Source of the DNA: Rickettsia endosymbiont of Cardiosporidium cionae
GTDB taxonomy: Bacteria; Pseudomonadota; Alphaproteobacteria; Rickettsiales; Rickettsiaceae
Reading direction: 5' to 3'
DNA: 64,000 nucleotides
Assembly: GCF_015476335.1 (NCBI RefSeq)
Contig: NZ_JADAQY010000005.1
Coordinates: forward strand, 124,001-188,000
The notes under the pieces are model-generated. The model did not search any database. It was not told the origin of the DNA and worked only from the letters and a program-made list of their open reading frames with translations. Shown in pieces: positions 45,123-53,758 of this stretch (positions are counted from its first letter, which is position 1; every line of letters starts with the position of its first letter). Both the position numbers and the translations under genes were made by a program.

Positions 45123-46580
45123 ATGTATAAATTTTTGTTAATCATATCCATATCTCTTGCTCAAGCTTTTGTTTACGCCGAGAGATTGCATGACAATGTT
45201 AAAATAGTCACCGATGTGTATAATGTTGTTTCATCTGTTTCTAAAACAGATGAAACTCCTAACATAAAATCAAAATCTTCTGATATTTTATTGGCATCCA
45301 ACTCCTCTGTTTGCAATGCAAGCACTAAAAGTGAAGAAGATCAGAAAAATGAAGAAAAAAATATTGATAATACTAAGGAAAAAAATACAAAGGGCTTAAA
45401 TTTTAATTTTTCTGCGCTTGCAAATTTCGAGTTGGGTTTTAGAGGGTTGACAAACAAAGCGTCCGATAAAAAAAATGTTTCAGCAAGGCACGAAAGATTT
45501 GCATTGTTTAATCAGGTAGGTGTGTTATTAGATATATCCAATAAGGTTAATGATATAAAATATGGTGCACATATATCGTTATTAACGGCAGGCAAAAGGA
45601 GTGGAAGTGCGACATTTAACGGATCTCATATCTTTTTTGAAACTCCATATGGAAAGTTAGAACTAGGGGCGCCTTTTGATGCTTCTGATAAGATGACTCT
45701 TGAAGCATGTAGCATAGCCGCGGCTGCTCCCAATAGTTGGAGTAGATATGCATATGTTCCTAAGGATAGAGGATTAGATATAGGATTCCTTACATCTTGC
45801 GAGAATTTTCTTGGTTCAAGATTGCGTGCAAGTCTGAATAACAGTAATACTAGTGAACCATCTAGAAAAATTTCTTACTATACGCCTGAGTTTGAACCTT
45901 TCTCTGAAAATACTAAAATCCAATTAGGGATTTCGTACATACCAGATTCTACAAATACAGGTTCTGATAGTTCCAGTAAAGTATCTTCTAAGGTCAATAA
46001 GCACAAAAATGATCTGGATCAGATGATTGTAGAAATTGATCAAAATGTGAAAGATTCTGTTTCTGCAGCTTTATCCGTTGAACATCATATCAATAATAAT
46101 GTAGGAGTAAAACTTGTACTTAGTGGAGAAGTAGGTAAATCTTCTGGATATGCTATTGATGAAAAAAATAATCCAAAAGTTAAACATCCATTAAAAAATT
46201 TGGCTGCCTATAATATAGGAGGTGTTTTAACATATGGTAATTTTAAATATGCTTTATCCTATGGAGCTTTAGGGAATAGTTTAACCAGTGATAAAGTACA
46301 TAAGATAAAAGCTAATGCTAAAACTTATTCCGCTGGAACAGCCTACTCTCAAGGGCCTTTTAAAGTGAGTATTACGTATTATGGATCAGTACAATTTAAA
46401 AACAGAGTAAATCAGCTATCTATTGGTAGCGACTATAAATTGGTACCAGGTTTCGTACCATATATACAAATTACTGGGTATAATATGAAAGGAAATTCAG
46501 AGTTTTTAGATTCTAGTAATAAGCAGACCGTTAAATCCTCTGGCATGGTAGCTTTGATAGGGGCTAAATTAAGGTTGTAA
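45123..46580 (+). CDS. Outer-membrane porin-like beta-barrel protein
   Basis: A 485-residue exported protein. From the ATG at 45123 it has a clear signal peptide (basic start, hydrophobic core, cleavage after Val-Tyr-Ala near residue 19). A charged Ser/Lys/Glu/Asn-rich region (about 40-90) follows, then alternating beta-strand segments such as Phe-Glu-Thr-Pro-Tyr-Gly-Lys-Leu-Glu-Leu-Gly, where porins carry the Gly-x-Leu-x-x-Gly pattern. It ends with Leu-Ile-Gly-Ala-Lys-Leu-Arg-Leu; a terminal hydrophobic strand is expected for BAM recognition, although the last residue is Leu, not Phe. It resembles the Gram-negative porin_4 type. The frame extends to an ATG at 45099. The polar linker is longer than usual. 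Confidence 0.78.
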   Translation: MYKFLLIISISLAQAFVYAERLHDNVKIVTDVYNVVSSVSKTDETPNIKSKSSDILLASNSSVCNASTKSEEDQKNEEKNIDNTKEKNTKGLNFNFSALANFELGFRGLTNKASDKKNVSARHERFALFNQVGVLLDISNKVNDIKYGAHISLLTAGKRSGSATFNGSHIFFETPYGKLELGAPFDASDKMTLEACSIAAAAPNSWSRYAYVPKDRGLDIGFLTSCENFLGSRLRASLNNSNTSEPSRKISYYTPEFEPFSENTKIQLGISYIPDSTNTGSDSSSKVSSKVNKHKNDLDQMIVEIDQNVKDSVSAALSVEHHINNNVGVKLVLSGEVGKSSGYAIDEKNNPKVKHPLKNLAAYNIGGVLTYGNFKYALSYGALGNSLTSDKVHKIKANAKTYSAGTAYSQGPFKVSITYYGSVQFKNRVNQLSIGSDYKLVPGFVPYIQITGYNMKGNSEFLDSSNKQTVKSSGMVALIGAKLRL

Positions 46581-46679
46581 GTTTTATGATGCGAGTATAC
46601 ATGATAACAAGTAAATCGTATTCTCTTAAAACTCAGATCTGTCACATTAGCTCTTGGTTCATTTATACTTTATTGTACA

Positions 46680-47234
46680 ATGAATTGTAAAATTATTGAT
46701 AGTATTCTGTATATTAAAATTTCTATCATTTTGATTTTTTTTACTATATACCCAATTTATGAAATCAGCAATGAAGAAATTGACTCCAAAATAATACAAG
46801 ATACCAAAGTAATACAAAAAATTGATCTAGAAAAATTAGTTATAGACTTAGAAAAAAATAATGAATTTGAAGACTACATAAAACAATATCCTAATTTAAA
46901 AGAACATCAATATGCCAATATTGTAGTAATGAACAAAATCACTACAGAAGCTAGTAATATGACTCTACAATTGAATACTAGATCTTTGATAAACAATCTT
47001 TCAATAGAGGTACAGCATTGCGTAGAGGATAACAACATTTATCAACCAGGATACTGGATATTAATGTCAATACACGAATTATCACAGAAAGAGAAAAAAA
47101 AAATTTTCTACGGTTGGATATTGTCATCTAATCCTTCAATATCAAATATAATACACCCAGTATATGAAATAATACCTCTGAAATGTTTTTCACAACTACA
47201 CCAAAACATTAGTGATGATAAACAGGTGAAATGA
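46680..47234 (+). CDS. DUF2155 domain-containing protein
   Basis: A 184-residue protein with an N-terminal signal or anchor helix (about 8-27) and an acidic linker. A DUF2155-like domain follows (about 75-172), with Asn-Ile-Val-Val-Met-Asn-Lys-Ile-Thr-Thr-Glu-Ala, a cysteine in Val-Gln-His-Cys-Val, and Phe-Tyr-Gly-Trp-Ile-Leu-Ser-Ser-Asn-Pro-Ser near the end, then His-Pro-Val-Tyr-Glu and Lys-Cys. The two cysteines could form a disulfide in the periplasm. The family is found across alphaproteobacteria and has no known function. Confidence 0.8.
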   Translation: MNCKIIDSILYIKISIILIFFTIYPIYEISNEEIDSKIIQDTKVIQKIDLEKLVIDLEKNNEFEDYIKQYPNLKEHQYANIVVMNKITTEASNMTLQLNTRSLINNLSIEVQHCVEDNNIYQPGYWILMSIHELSQKEKKKIFYGWILSSNPSISNIIHPVYEIIPLKCFSQLHQNISDDKQVK

Positions 47235-47315
47235 TAATATCAGATATAAAACACTACATCTCAATAATAAGTTGACTGTAGTAGTATTTATTAAAAAATT
47301 AAGACACACACTTAC

Positions 47316-47597
47316 TTAGTTTAATAATTCAGAGAATTTTTTTACAAGTTTATCTATTAGAGTTAGTATTACTCGATTTTTTTCATATGATATCTTATCA
47401 GATTCAAGGCCGCGCAACACCTCTTGAAAATACAAAATATGATTCTGTGTATAATATTTTCTGTTCTTAATTTTGACTATTTTTAAATGACTACTTAACC
47501 TCTCTAATTTTTGAATATGATAACAAGAAACTGATAATATAGAAGATAATTCCTTAATAGAAAAATACTTCTTGCTCTGATTGATGTTAACTATCAT
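47316..47597 (-). CDS. MerR-like helix-turn-helix protein
   Basis: A 93-residue protein with a MerR-type winged helix start: Tyr-Phe-Ser-Ile-Lys-Glu-Leu-Ser-Ser-Ile-Leu-Ser-Val-Ser, then Gln-Lys-Leu-Glu, and a wing with Lys-Asn-Arg-Lys-Tyr-Tyr-Thr. In place of the usual Arg-Tyr-Trp-Glu, the second helix reads Cys-Tyr-His-Ile-Gln-Lys-Leu. A short C-terminal helix follows. A MerR-like gene immediately after ihfA is the common alphaproteobacterial order (fabH-ihfA-merR), and here it overlaps ihfA by 11 bases. The target is unknown; autoregulation of the fatty-acid cluster is a guess. Confidence 0.78.
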   Translation of the reverse strand: MIVNINQSKKYFSIKELSSILSVSCYHIQKLERLSSHLKIVKIKNRKYYTQNHILYFQEVLRGLESDKISYEKNRVILTLIDKLVKKFSELLN

Positions 47598-47937
47598 GAC
47601 ATGAATAATTTTTATTTAGATATTTATTACTATGTTTACTACCGTAATTTACTTCTTTTTTAGACTTATTAGCTGCAGCAAATTGTAAAATATACCTAGA
47701 AAATACTGTAACAGGAGACTTTGTATTTATATTATACCCTGGTCTGGGAGATTTATATTTAACTGAAAAAGAACCAAACCCCCTTAAAGTTACTCTATTT
47801 TGTGATTTTACTATATATAATATAGAATCAAAAATAGATAAAACTATCTCCATAGAGATTTTATATGATATGCCAAGTTCCTGCTGTAAATAACAAGCTA
47901 AATCTTCTTTATTTCTATTCTTTATTACCTTAGTCAT
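47587..47937 (-). CDS. ihfA: Integration host factor subunit alpha
   Basis: DNA-bending nucleoid protein subunit. The 116-residue product shows the IHF/HU fold: an N-terminal helix with Asn-Lys-Glu-Asp-Leu-Ala, then Val-Thr-Leu-Arg-Gly-Phe-Gly-Ser-Phe-Ser-Val-Lys-Tyr. The DNA-arm region reads Pro-Arg-Pro-Gly-Tyr-Asn-Ile-Asn-Thr-Lys-Ser-Pro-Val-Thr. The Pro-Arg-Pro-Gly and Asn-x-x-Thr pattern favours IHF alpha over HU. It carries an extra Lys/Asn/Ser-rich tail of about 25 residues. It lies between fabH and the MerR-like gene, the normal location for ihfA. The beta subunit is not in the window. Confidence 0.85.
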   Translation of the reverse strand: MTKVIKNRNKEDLACYLQQELGISYKISMEIVLSIFDSILYIVKSQNRVTLRGFGSFSVKYKSPRPGYNINTKSPVTVFSRYILQFAAANKSKKEVNYGSKHSNKYLNKNYSCHDS

Positions 47938-47987
47938 AATTTTATCTTAATAAATAAAATAAACCTGTATAACTAACATGTACTAGT

Positions 47988-48941
47988 CTACCACCTTAAT
48001 ATTATCGAGCCCCAGGTCAATCCGGCACCGAATGCTGTAAATAATATAATATCACCGGTATTAACTGAGTTTGTCAGAGTACAGTTATACAGAGCAAGAG
48101 GTATGGATGCTGCAGAACAATTTGCATGATCTTGAATTGTAGTGATAGCCTTACTAGGGTGGATTTTTATTCTATCTATTAACGCATTGATTAACCTAAG
48201 ATTAGCCTGGTGCGGTATAAAATAATCTATGTCATCATAACATAAATTATTTCTAGAAATAATTTTACTTACTGATTCAGACATTTTTTCAATAGCCTTT
48301 TTATAAATCTCGCTACCATTCATTCTAAGATAGCCTATTTCACCTGTAGAACCTACCCCTCCTTCTGTGTACAGCAAATTATAACATTTACCATCAGAAT
48401 AAATATCACTATCTATAATTCCAGAATATGTATCATCTGATTTTAAGAGTAATGCCCCTGCACCATCTCCAAACAAAACACATGTTTTACGATCAGCCCA
48501 ATCCAATAGAGAAGACATTTTTTCTGCACATACTAACAATATAGTTTTATATTTTAAAGATTTTAGCATAGCATCTGCTACTTGCATTCCATAAATAAAA
48601 CCTGAACATACTGCTTGTAAATCAAAAGCTGGTTGATTATCCAACTCCAAGTGCCCATGCAATTTGGTAGCTAAAGACGGGAAAACATTATCTGCAGTAG
48701 TAGTACATACTATAACTAAATCTATTTCAGATTTATGAATTTTAGCATTTTCAATTGCAATTTTTGCAGCTTCAAAGGCCAGCACTGATGTAGGCTCACT
48801 TTTTTCACTAATATGCCTCTGAGATATACCAGTTCTTGAACTAATCCATTCATCGCTTGTATTTAAAGATTTATCTAAATCTTGATTTTTTAAGATCCTT
48901 TTTGGTAAATATCCACCACAACCTAAAATTTTATATCCCAT
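47988..48941 (-). CDS. fabH: 3-oxoacyl-ACP synthase III (FabH)
   Basis: Starts fatty-acid synthesis by condensing acetyl-CoA with malonyl-ACP. The 317 residues are standard. The active-site Cys112 is in Ala-Val-Cys-Ser-Gly-Phe, the catalytic His is in Ile-Pro-His-Gln-Ala-Asn, and the catalytic Asn is in Asp-His-Ala-Asn-Cys-Ser-Ala-Ala. The N-terminal motif Thr-Ser-Asp-Glu-Trp-Ile-Ser-Ser-Arg-Thr-Gly-Ile is also present. It leads the fabH-ihfA-merR-like unit. The gene plsX, which normally lies between rpmF and fabH, is missing. Confidence 0.94.
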   Translation of the reverse strand: MGYKILGCGGYLPKRILKNQDLDKSLNTSDEWISSRTGISQRHISEKSEPTSVLAFEAAKIAIENAKIHKSEIDLVIVCTTTADNVFPSLATKLHGHLELDNQPAFDLQAVCSGFIYGMQVADAMLKSLKYKTILLVCAEKMSSLLDWADRKTCVLFGDGAGALLLKSDDTYSGIIDSDIYSDGKCYNLLYTEGGVGSTGEIGYLRMNGSEIYKKAIEKMSESVSKIISRNNLCYDDIDYFIPHQANLRLINALIDRIKIHPSKAITTIQDHANCSAASIPLALYNCTLTNSVNTGDIILFTAFGAGLTWGSIILRW

Positions 48942-49082
48942 TCAACAACTGACCTAATTTATCAAGAAAATTATTAATTTTATAACTAAATCCCAACTAA
49001 AATCTTACTTCTTATCTATAAAGCATTTACAATGCTAAAACTACTTGTTAAATTAACATTATCAAACAATAACACCAGTTAC

Positions 49083-49283
49083 CTACTCGGCATTAGTTTC
49101 ATCTTTTATTTTAGAAATAACAATCTGACGATTATTATAAGCACCACTGCTTTTATCTATATTGTGAGATAGTCTATATTCCCCTGTATCTTTATCAACT
49201 ACAGCATTTATTCGTACTAGACCATCATGCGCACGCCTCTGATTTCTTTTGGATTTAGAGGTCTTTTTTTTAGGAACAGCCAT
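49083..49283 (-). CDS. rpmF: 50S ribosomal protein L32
   Basis: Large-subunit protein of 66 residues from the ATG at 49283. The start [18 protein letters not shown] is diagnostic. There is also an Ala-Asn-Ala-like internal Gly-Leu-Val-Arg-Ile and a Leu-Ser-His-Asn-Ile-Asp segment. The frame opens five codons earlier at an ATG (49298), but the added residues are outside the family. The zinc-binding cysteines seen in some L32 are absent. It is followed after about 140 bases by fabH and faces bamE divergently. Confidence 0.93.
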   Translation of the reverse strand: MAVPKKKTSKSKRNQRRAHDGLVRINAVVDKDTGEYRLSHNIDKSSGAYNNRQIVISKIKDETNAE

Positions 49284-49473
49284 TTTATGATTACCCAATA
49301 TTTAAAATTAAATATTTATACAACTTTATCTTAATTACATATTGATTTTTACTAACATTTACCTTAATAATATAAAAATGCTGTTTTGTCAATTATTATA
49401 AGTTTACATTGATTATATCAGTAATGCTTAAGATAGTTGATTGAAATCTATGAAGTCAATTTGAAAATTATAA

Positions 49474-49971
49474 ATGAGATTATTAATGATAAAATACTGC
49501 ATATTAATAATTCCTGTATTAATAATGATTTCTAGTTGCAATACTATAAAATATTCAGGACATTTTGTTTCGGATACAGATATTGAAGATATTAATAATA
49601 TTAAACCTACTAAATCTTATCTAGTAACGTTAATAGGTAGCGCTAGCTATATTCCTTCTTCTGACCCTAATGTTTGGTATTATTCTTACAGAAAGTTAAA
49701 CGAATCATTCTCCAAAAACATAATATTGGAACAAAGAATATTAAAAGTAACATTCGAAGAAAATAAAGTAAGTAATGCATTATTAGTCGTTGATGGATAT
49801 AATGACGATATCGTTATAGAAGGCTATGAAAAATTAAACAAAAATAATCTACTCAGAACATATTTTAAAAATTTACAAATTTTTTCTCGGAAGGAAAAAT
49901 ATGAAAAAAAATATAACCTTCCTATACAATTCGCTCCTTCACCGTTGCATTATAATTTACATAAAAATTAA
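49474..49971 (+). CDS. bamE: Outer-membrane assembly lipoprotein BamE (SmpA/OmlA)
   Basis: Small lipoprotein of the beta-barrel assembly machine. The 165-residue product has a lipoprotein signal with Ile-Ser-Ser-Cys (Cys22). The BamE-like domain carries a Gly-x-x-Val-x-Asp-x-Asp-Ile start, Val-Thr-Leu-Ile-Gly-Ser-Ala-Ser (the usual Leu-Leu-Gly-x-Pro-Ser region) and Asn-Val-Trp-Tyr-Tyr-Ser. In alphaproteobacteria bamE often neighbours the rpmF-plsX-fabH region, which is the case here. The C-terminus is a Lys-rich tail. gatC follows after 44 bases. Confidence 0.82.
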   Translation: MRLLMIKYCILIIPVLIMISSCNTIKYSGHFVSDTDIEDINNIKPTKSYLVTLIGSASYIPSSDPNVWYYSYRKLNESFSKNIILEQRILKVTFEENKVSNALLVVDGYNDDIVIEGYEKLNKNNLLRTYFKNLQIFSRKEKYEKKYNLPIQFAPSPLHYNLHKN

Positions 49972-50015
49972 TGTTTTAAACAAAAATTTAAATTGCTAAT
50001 CAAAAAAGGACTTAA

Positions 50016-50321
50016 ATGATAAACAACAGTGAAATGGAAAAATTAGAAAAATTAGCCATGATTAAACTTAGCAGTAATGAGCGAAAGGTTTTTATACAAA
50101 ATTTTAGTAATACTCTAAAAATGCTTGATCAACTCCATAAAATAGATTGTGATAATGTCGACCCTCTAACTTCAGTAGTGCCTAGTAAAGCAAGAAGTTT
50201 AAGAAAGGATTTCGTAACAGTTAGCAATATTTCAAACCAAATTTTTACTAATATTCCAGAAGAAAACACAGATATAACAAAAGAAACCAATTGTTTTATA
50301 GTACCCAAAATATTAGAATAA
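50016..50321 (+). CDS. gatC: Glutamyl/aspartyl-tRNA amidotransferase subunit C
   Basis: Small linker subunit of the GatCAB amidotransferase, which makes Gln-tRNA and/or Asn-tRNA from misacylated precursors. Its 101 residues show Leu-Glu-Lys-Leu-Ala-Met-Ile-Lys-Leu and Gln-Leu-His-Lys-Ile-Asp-Cys-Asp-Asn-Val-Asp-Pro-Leu-Thr, with the C-terminal Phe-Ile-Val-Pro-Lys-Ile-Leu-Glu. Length and motifs fit GatC. gatA follows after 91 bases; gatB is not in the window. Confidence 0.92.
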   Translation: MINNSEMEKLEKLAMIKLSSNERKVFIQNFSNTLKMLDQLHKIDCDNVDPLTSVVPSKARSLRKDFVTVSNISNQIFTNIPEENTDITKETNCFIVPKILE

Positions 50322-50412
50322 GTTAATACTATTACTGCATCTCAACTGTGTGGGATCGAGCATATTTTTATAAATAGCAATCAACTATATAGCAAAAGGC
50401 CAATAAAAAAAC

Positions 50413-51891
50413 ATGTCAGAGTTAACAAAATTATCTATAGTAGAAACACTTAAAAAATTAAAAAATAAAGATTTTTCAGTTAAAGAGCTCATTACTGCCC
50501 ATATTGAACAAATATCTAAACATAAACCACTGAATTGCTATATAACAACAAATTTTGAACAAGCTCTACTACAAGCAGAAAAATCTGATCAACGTTATCT
50601 ATCAAACTCTGCTAGAAAGCTAGAAGGAATAGCCATAGCCGTGAAAGATGTATTTTGTACAAAAGGGATAAGAACCACCGCAGGGTCTAAAATGCTTGAT
50701 AACTTTGTGCCTACATATGAATCTACTGTTAGCAATAAAATATTGAGTGAAGGTAGTATAATATTAGGAAAAGCTAATATGGATGAATTCTCAATGGGGT
50801 CCAGTAACACTAATAGTTACTTCGGAGCTACTCTTAACCCTTGGAAAGAAAAAGGATCTTCTATAGATCTAGTACCTGGAGGTTCTTCAGGAGGTTCAGC
50901 AGCAGCGGTAAGTTCTTTTCAAGCAATGGCAGCATTAGGAGGAGATACAGGGGGATCTATAAGACAACCTGCATCTTTCACTGGTACAGTTGGTATAAAA
51001 CCTACATATGGTAGATGTTCAAGGTGGGGTATGATAGCATTTGCTAGCTCACTAGATCAAGCAGGCATATTCACTAGAAATGTAAAAGATGCAGCTATAA
51101 CGCTAGAAACTATAATGGGGTATGATCCAAAAGATTCAACTTCAAGCCAAAATACTATACCAAATTTACAATCTGTATGTGATCTCAGTATAAAAAATAC
51201 AAAGATAGGTATACCAATAAATATAATGGAAAATCAGGATATTAATCCTGAAATAAAAACAATCTGGAAAAATTCTATTAGTATTTTAAAGAATGCAGGT
51301 GCCCAAATAGTTGAGATCACACTACCATATATTGAACACGCTCTACCAACTTACTACGTTATAGCTTCAGCAGAAGCTTCATCAAATTTAGCCAGGTATG
51401 ATTCTATAAGATATGGCTACAGAATTAACAACACAGATGGCTTAAAGTTAGAAGATATCTCCATAAGAAGCCGCACAGAAGCATTTGGAGAAGAAGTGAA
51501 AAGAAGGATTCTGATTGGAACATACGTACTATCAGCAAACCGTATGAATACATATTACATAAAGGCACAAAAAATACGTAATCTCATATCTTGTGATTTT
51601 CAAAATGCATTTAAGAAAGTAGAAGCTATACTAATGCCTGCTACACCCAACTCAGCCTTTCCTGTAACTCAAACAGCTGATCCTACCACCGCATACCTAA
51701 ACGATATATTCACTACAGCACCAAGTTTATCTGGTTTACCATGTTTATCAGTACCTGCAGGATTAACTAATTCTGGATTACCACTTGGTATTCAGATAAT
51801 ATCTCAATATTTTAGAGAGGATAATCTTATAAAACTAGCATATAATATAGAAAAATCTATCAATATTAATTTTGTACCTGAGGGCTACTAA
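50413..51891 (+). CDS. gatA: Glutamyl/aspartyl-tRNA amidotransferase subunit A
   Basis: Glutaminase subunit of GatCAB. Its 492 residues have the amidase-signature catalytic triad: Lys in Ile-Ala-Val-Lys-Asp-Val-Phe, and the two serines in the Gly-Gly-Ser-Ser-Gly-Gly-Ser and Gly-Gly-Asp-Thr-Gly-Gly-Ser-Ile-Arg motifs. These are followed by Gly-Ile-Lys-Pro-Thr-Tyr-Gly-Arg. The length is normal. The enzyme would compensate for missing glutaminyl- (or asparaginyl-) tRNA synthetase, as in most alphaproteobacteria. It follows gatC on the same strand. Confidence 0.95.
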   Translation: MSELTKLSIVETLKKLKNKDFSVKELITAHIEQISKHKPLNCYITTNFEQALLQAEKSDQRYLSNSARKLEGIAIAVKDVFCTKGIRTTAGSKMLDNFVPTYESTVSNKILSEGSIILGKANMDEFSMGSSNTNSYFGATLNPWKEKGSSIDLVPGGSSGGSAAAVSSFQAMAALGGDTGGSIRQPASFTGTVGIKPTYGRCSRWGMIAFASSLDQAGIFTRNVKDAAITLETIMGYDPKDSTSSQNTIPNLQSVCDLSIKNTKIGIPINIMENQDINPEIKTIWKNSISILKNAGAQIVEITLPYIEHALPTYYVIASAEASSNLARYDSIRYGYRINNTDGLKLEDISIRSRTEAFGEEVKRRILIGTYVLSANRMNTYYIKAQKIRNLISCDFQNAFKKVEAILMPATPNSAFPVTQTADPTTAYLNDIFTTAPSLSGLPCLSVPAGLTNSGLPLGIQIISQYFREDNLIKLAYNIEKSININFVPEGY

Positions 51892-51959
51892 CTGTATATA
51901 AATTTCTATTAAAAACTATGTTAAATGGTGTTTAATTATTACTAATTCTTTCTTATTGA

Positions 51960-52703
51960 ATGTTTGATTATCGTAAACTAAGATCTAACAGACTAAAATC
52001 ATATAACAGTATTAATTCCAATAAATTATTATATGATTTACATCAAAATATTATTGAGAGAATTACTGCAATAGACCAAAAATTTACGAATATTTTAATA
52101 TTTGACCTCAATTACCATTCATTCCCTAACATGATTTTTAGTAAATTTAGTAATTCTAACTTATATGTAAAAAATTTTAGCGAAGATATAGCATACACTG
52201 ATGATAGTATTGATTTAATAATATTTCCCTTTGGATTACATTGGATAAATGATATACAAAAATTACTATTATCGATAAATAATAAACTTACAAAAAAAGG
52301 GATTTTTATTGCAAAACTTATAGCAGGGAAGAGCTTAAATAATCTATATAAAGTTTTAGTGAATCTAGAATCACTACACTCAAATAAATATATAAAACGT
52401 ATTGGACCATTTATAGCATTAAACAGCATATCTGATTTGATGCAACAGGCAAATTTTTCAGATATAATAATAGACGTGGATAAAGTAGAATTAGAATCTC
52501 GTACTCCATTGGAGTTGATAAAAGCTATCAAATCATTAGGAGAATCAAACACGATAATCTCAACAAATAACACTTATTCAATCAATAAAATAATGTATAA
52601 TGCGCTATCAAAATCTACTGAACAAAATTTTACTGACCAGATCAATATCGTTACTATATTGGCAAGTAAAAATAAAAATGTTATTAAGCTTAAATATTTT
52701 TAA
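51960..52703 (+). CDS. SAM-dependent methyltransferase-like protein (NDUFAF5/BioC-like)
   Basis: A 247-residue protein. The N-terminal Phe-Asp-Tyr-Arg-Lys-Leu-Arg-Ser-Asn-Arg, with its basic run, matches alphaproteobacterial homologues of the complex I assembly factor NDUFAF5. Leu-Ile-Ile-Phe-Pro-Phe-Gly-Leu-His-Trp-Ile-Asn-Asp resembles motif III of class I methyltransferases (the family reads Ser-x-Leu-Ala-Leu-His-Trp). The Gly-rich SAM-binding loop is degenerate, with Phe-Asp-Leu-Asn-Tyr near residue 47 in its place, so activity is uncertain. It may be a hydroxylase-like factor in family fashion. Its end overlaps the 3' end of the convergent deacetylase gene by 4 bases. Confidence 0.7.
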   Translation: MFDYRKLRSNRLKSYNSINSNKLLYDLHQNIIERITAIDQKFTNILIFDLNYHSFPNMIFSKFSNSNLYVKNFSEDIAYTDDSIDLIIFPFGLHWINDIQKLLLSINNKLTKKGIFIAKLIAGKSLNNLYKVLVNLESLHSNKYIKRIGPFIALNSISDLMQQANFSDIIIDVDKVELESRTPLELIKAIKSLGESNTIISTNNTYSINKIMYNALSKSTEQNFTDQINIVTILASKNKNVIKLKYF

Positions 52704-53725
52704 TATGATAAATTATTTTTTTTTAACTTTATTAATTCTGAAATACTAATTAAATCTATGTTATGAGACTTCAAAGTTGGTAACCATTTCTGGATCTCAT
52801 CGAGAGTCAATTTAAAACTTCTTGCATATCCTATTGCAGTACCCTTAGCTTTTGATATTGCTATCAATTTAGATAAATTATTTGCTATAGTATCACGATC
52901 TAAATCGTCATCTATTACGACATCACTCACTAACAACTTTGCATCCGAATCAAAATTAATATGCGACAATTTTTCAGACTTATTACCTAATATAAATTTT
53001 AATTTTTTACTAGTTATTGCTTTAAGTAGAATTAAAGCAGAATTAATATCCGAGGTAAACATCTCTTTATTACTGCTATATATTCCATCATAATAATTAT
53101 GCACACTCAAGATATTTAATAATCTTGTATGATTCTCTTCCGAAGAAATGCTAGATAGTAATTTATATTTATTATACACACTATCTTCATTCCTACTATT
53201 TTCTTCCATTGGAATGTATAAATATATCTCATTTCCACTAGACCTAGCCTTACTTACAAAATTCATACTTTTATTACTAAATGGTAATACTCCAAATGCA
53301 AACTCTTTAGGTAATTTTAGCGCTAAATTCGAAATTTTATCATTCACACCTAAATTTGTTATCAGAATTGATATTTTATTACTATTATTATCAGCAAATT
53401 TTTGATCGCTTAATCTATAATTTTTTTCTAATTCTGAATCTATATTTTCATTATTAATATCTGAGAATAATTTATCTGAAGCTGAATTTTTATTAAAATA
53501 CAATTGTCCTGATTGGTGGTCTGATATAATCCTATGGTAGGAAGTACTAGGTAAATCATTGATGTCGAACACATGCAAATGCTCCATAAGGATAGACTTT
53601 TTAATATGATATGGCCTTATAACAAGCACCCAAAATATTACCGAAGCAATAGATAGAAAAGCGAGAGCTACATTAATAGTAACTAATAACTGTTTAAAGT
53701 TTTTTGACAAAAATCTTTGATCCAT
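52700..53725 (-). CDS. Divergent polysaccharide deacetylase family protein
   Basis: A 341-residue protein with one N-terminal membrane anchor (about 15-35), an Asp/Ser/Asn-rich linker and a divergent NodB-like fold. The visible family landmarks are Ile-Ser-Ile-Leu-Ile-Thr-Asn-Leu-Gly, Phe-Ala-Phe-Gly-Val-Leu-Pro-Phe, Gly-Asn-Glu-Ile-Tyr-Leu-Tyr-Ile-Pro-Met-Glu and a late Gly-Tyr-Ala-Arg. It corresponds to the DUF610/YibQ group, which follows the gene for a CtpA-type protease in many alphaproteobacteria. Here the gene comes 33 bases after ctpA. The substrate is unknown; a role in the cell envelope is inferred from context. Confidence 0.78.
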   Translation of the reverse strand: MDQRFLSKNFKQLLVTINVALAFLSIASVIFWVLVIRPYHIKKSILMEHLHVFDINDLPSTSYHRIISDHQSGQLYFNKNSASDKLFSDINNENIDSELEKNYRLSDQKFADNNSNKISILITNLGVNDKISNLALKLPKEFAFGVLPFSNKSMNFVSKARSSGNEIYLYIPMEENSRNEDSVYNKYKLLSSISSEENHTRLLNILSVHNYYDGIYSSNKEMFTSDINSALILLKAITSKKLKFILGNKSEKLSHINFDSDAKLLVSDVVIDDDLDRDTIANNLSKLIAISKAKGTAIGYARSFKLTLDEIQKWLPTLKSHNIDLISISELIKLKKNNLSY

Positions 53726-53758
53726 ATTCTACTAATCAACTACTTAATAGTAGCACAG

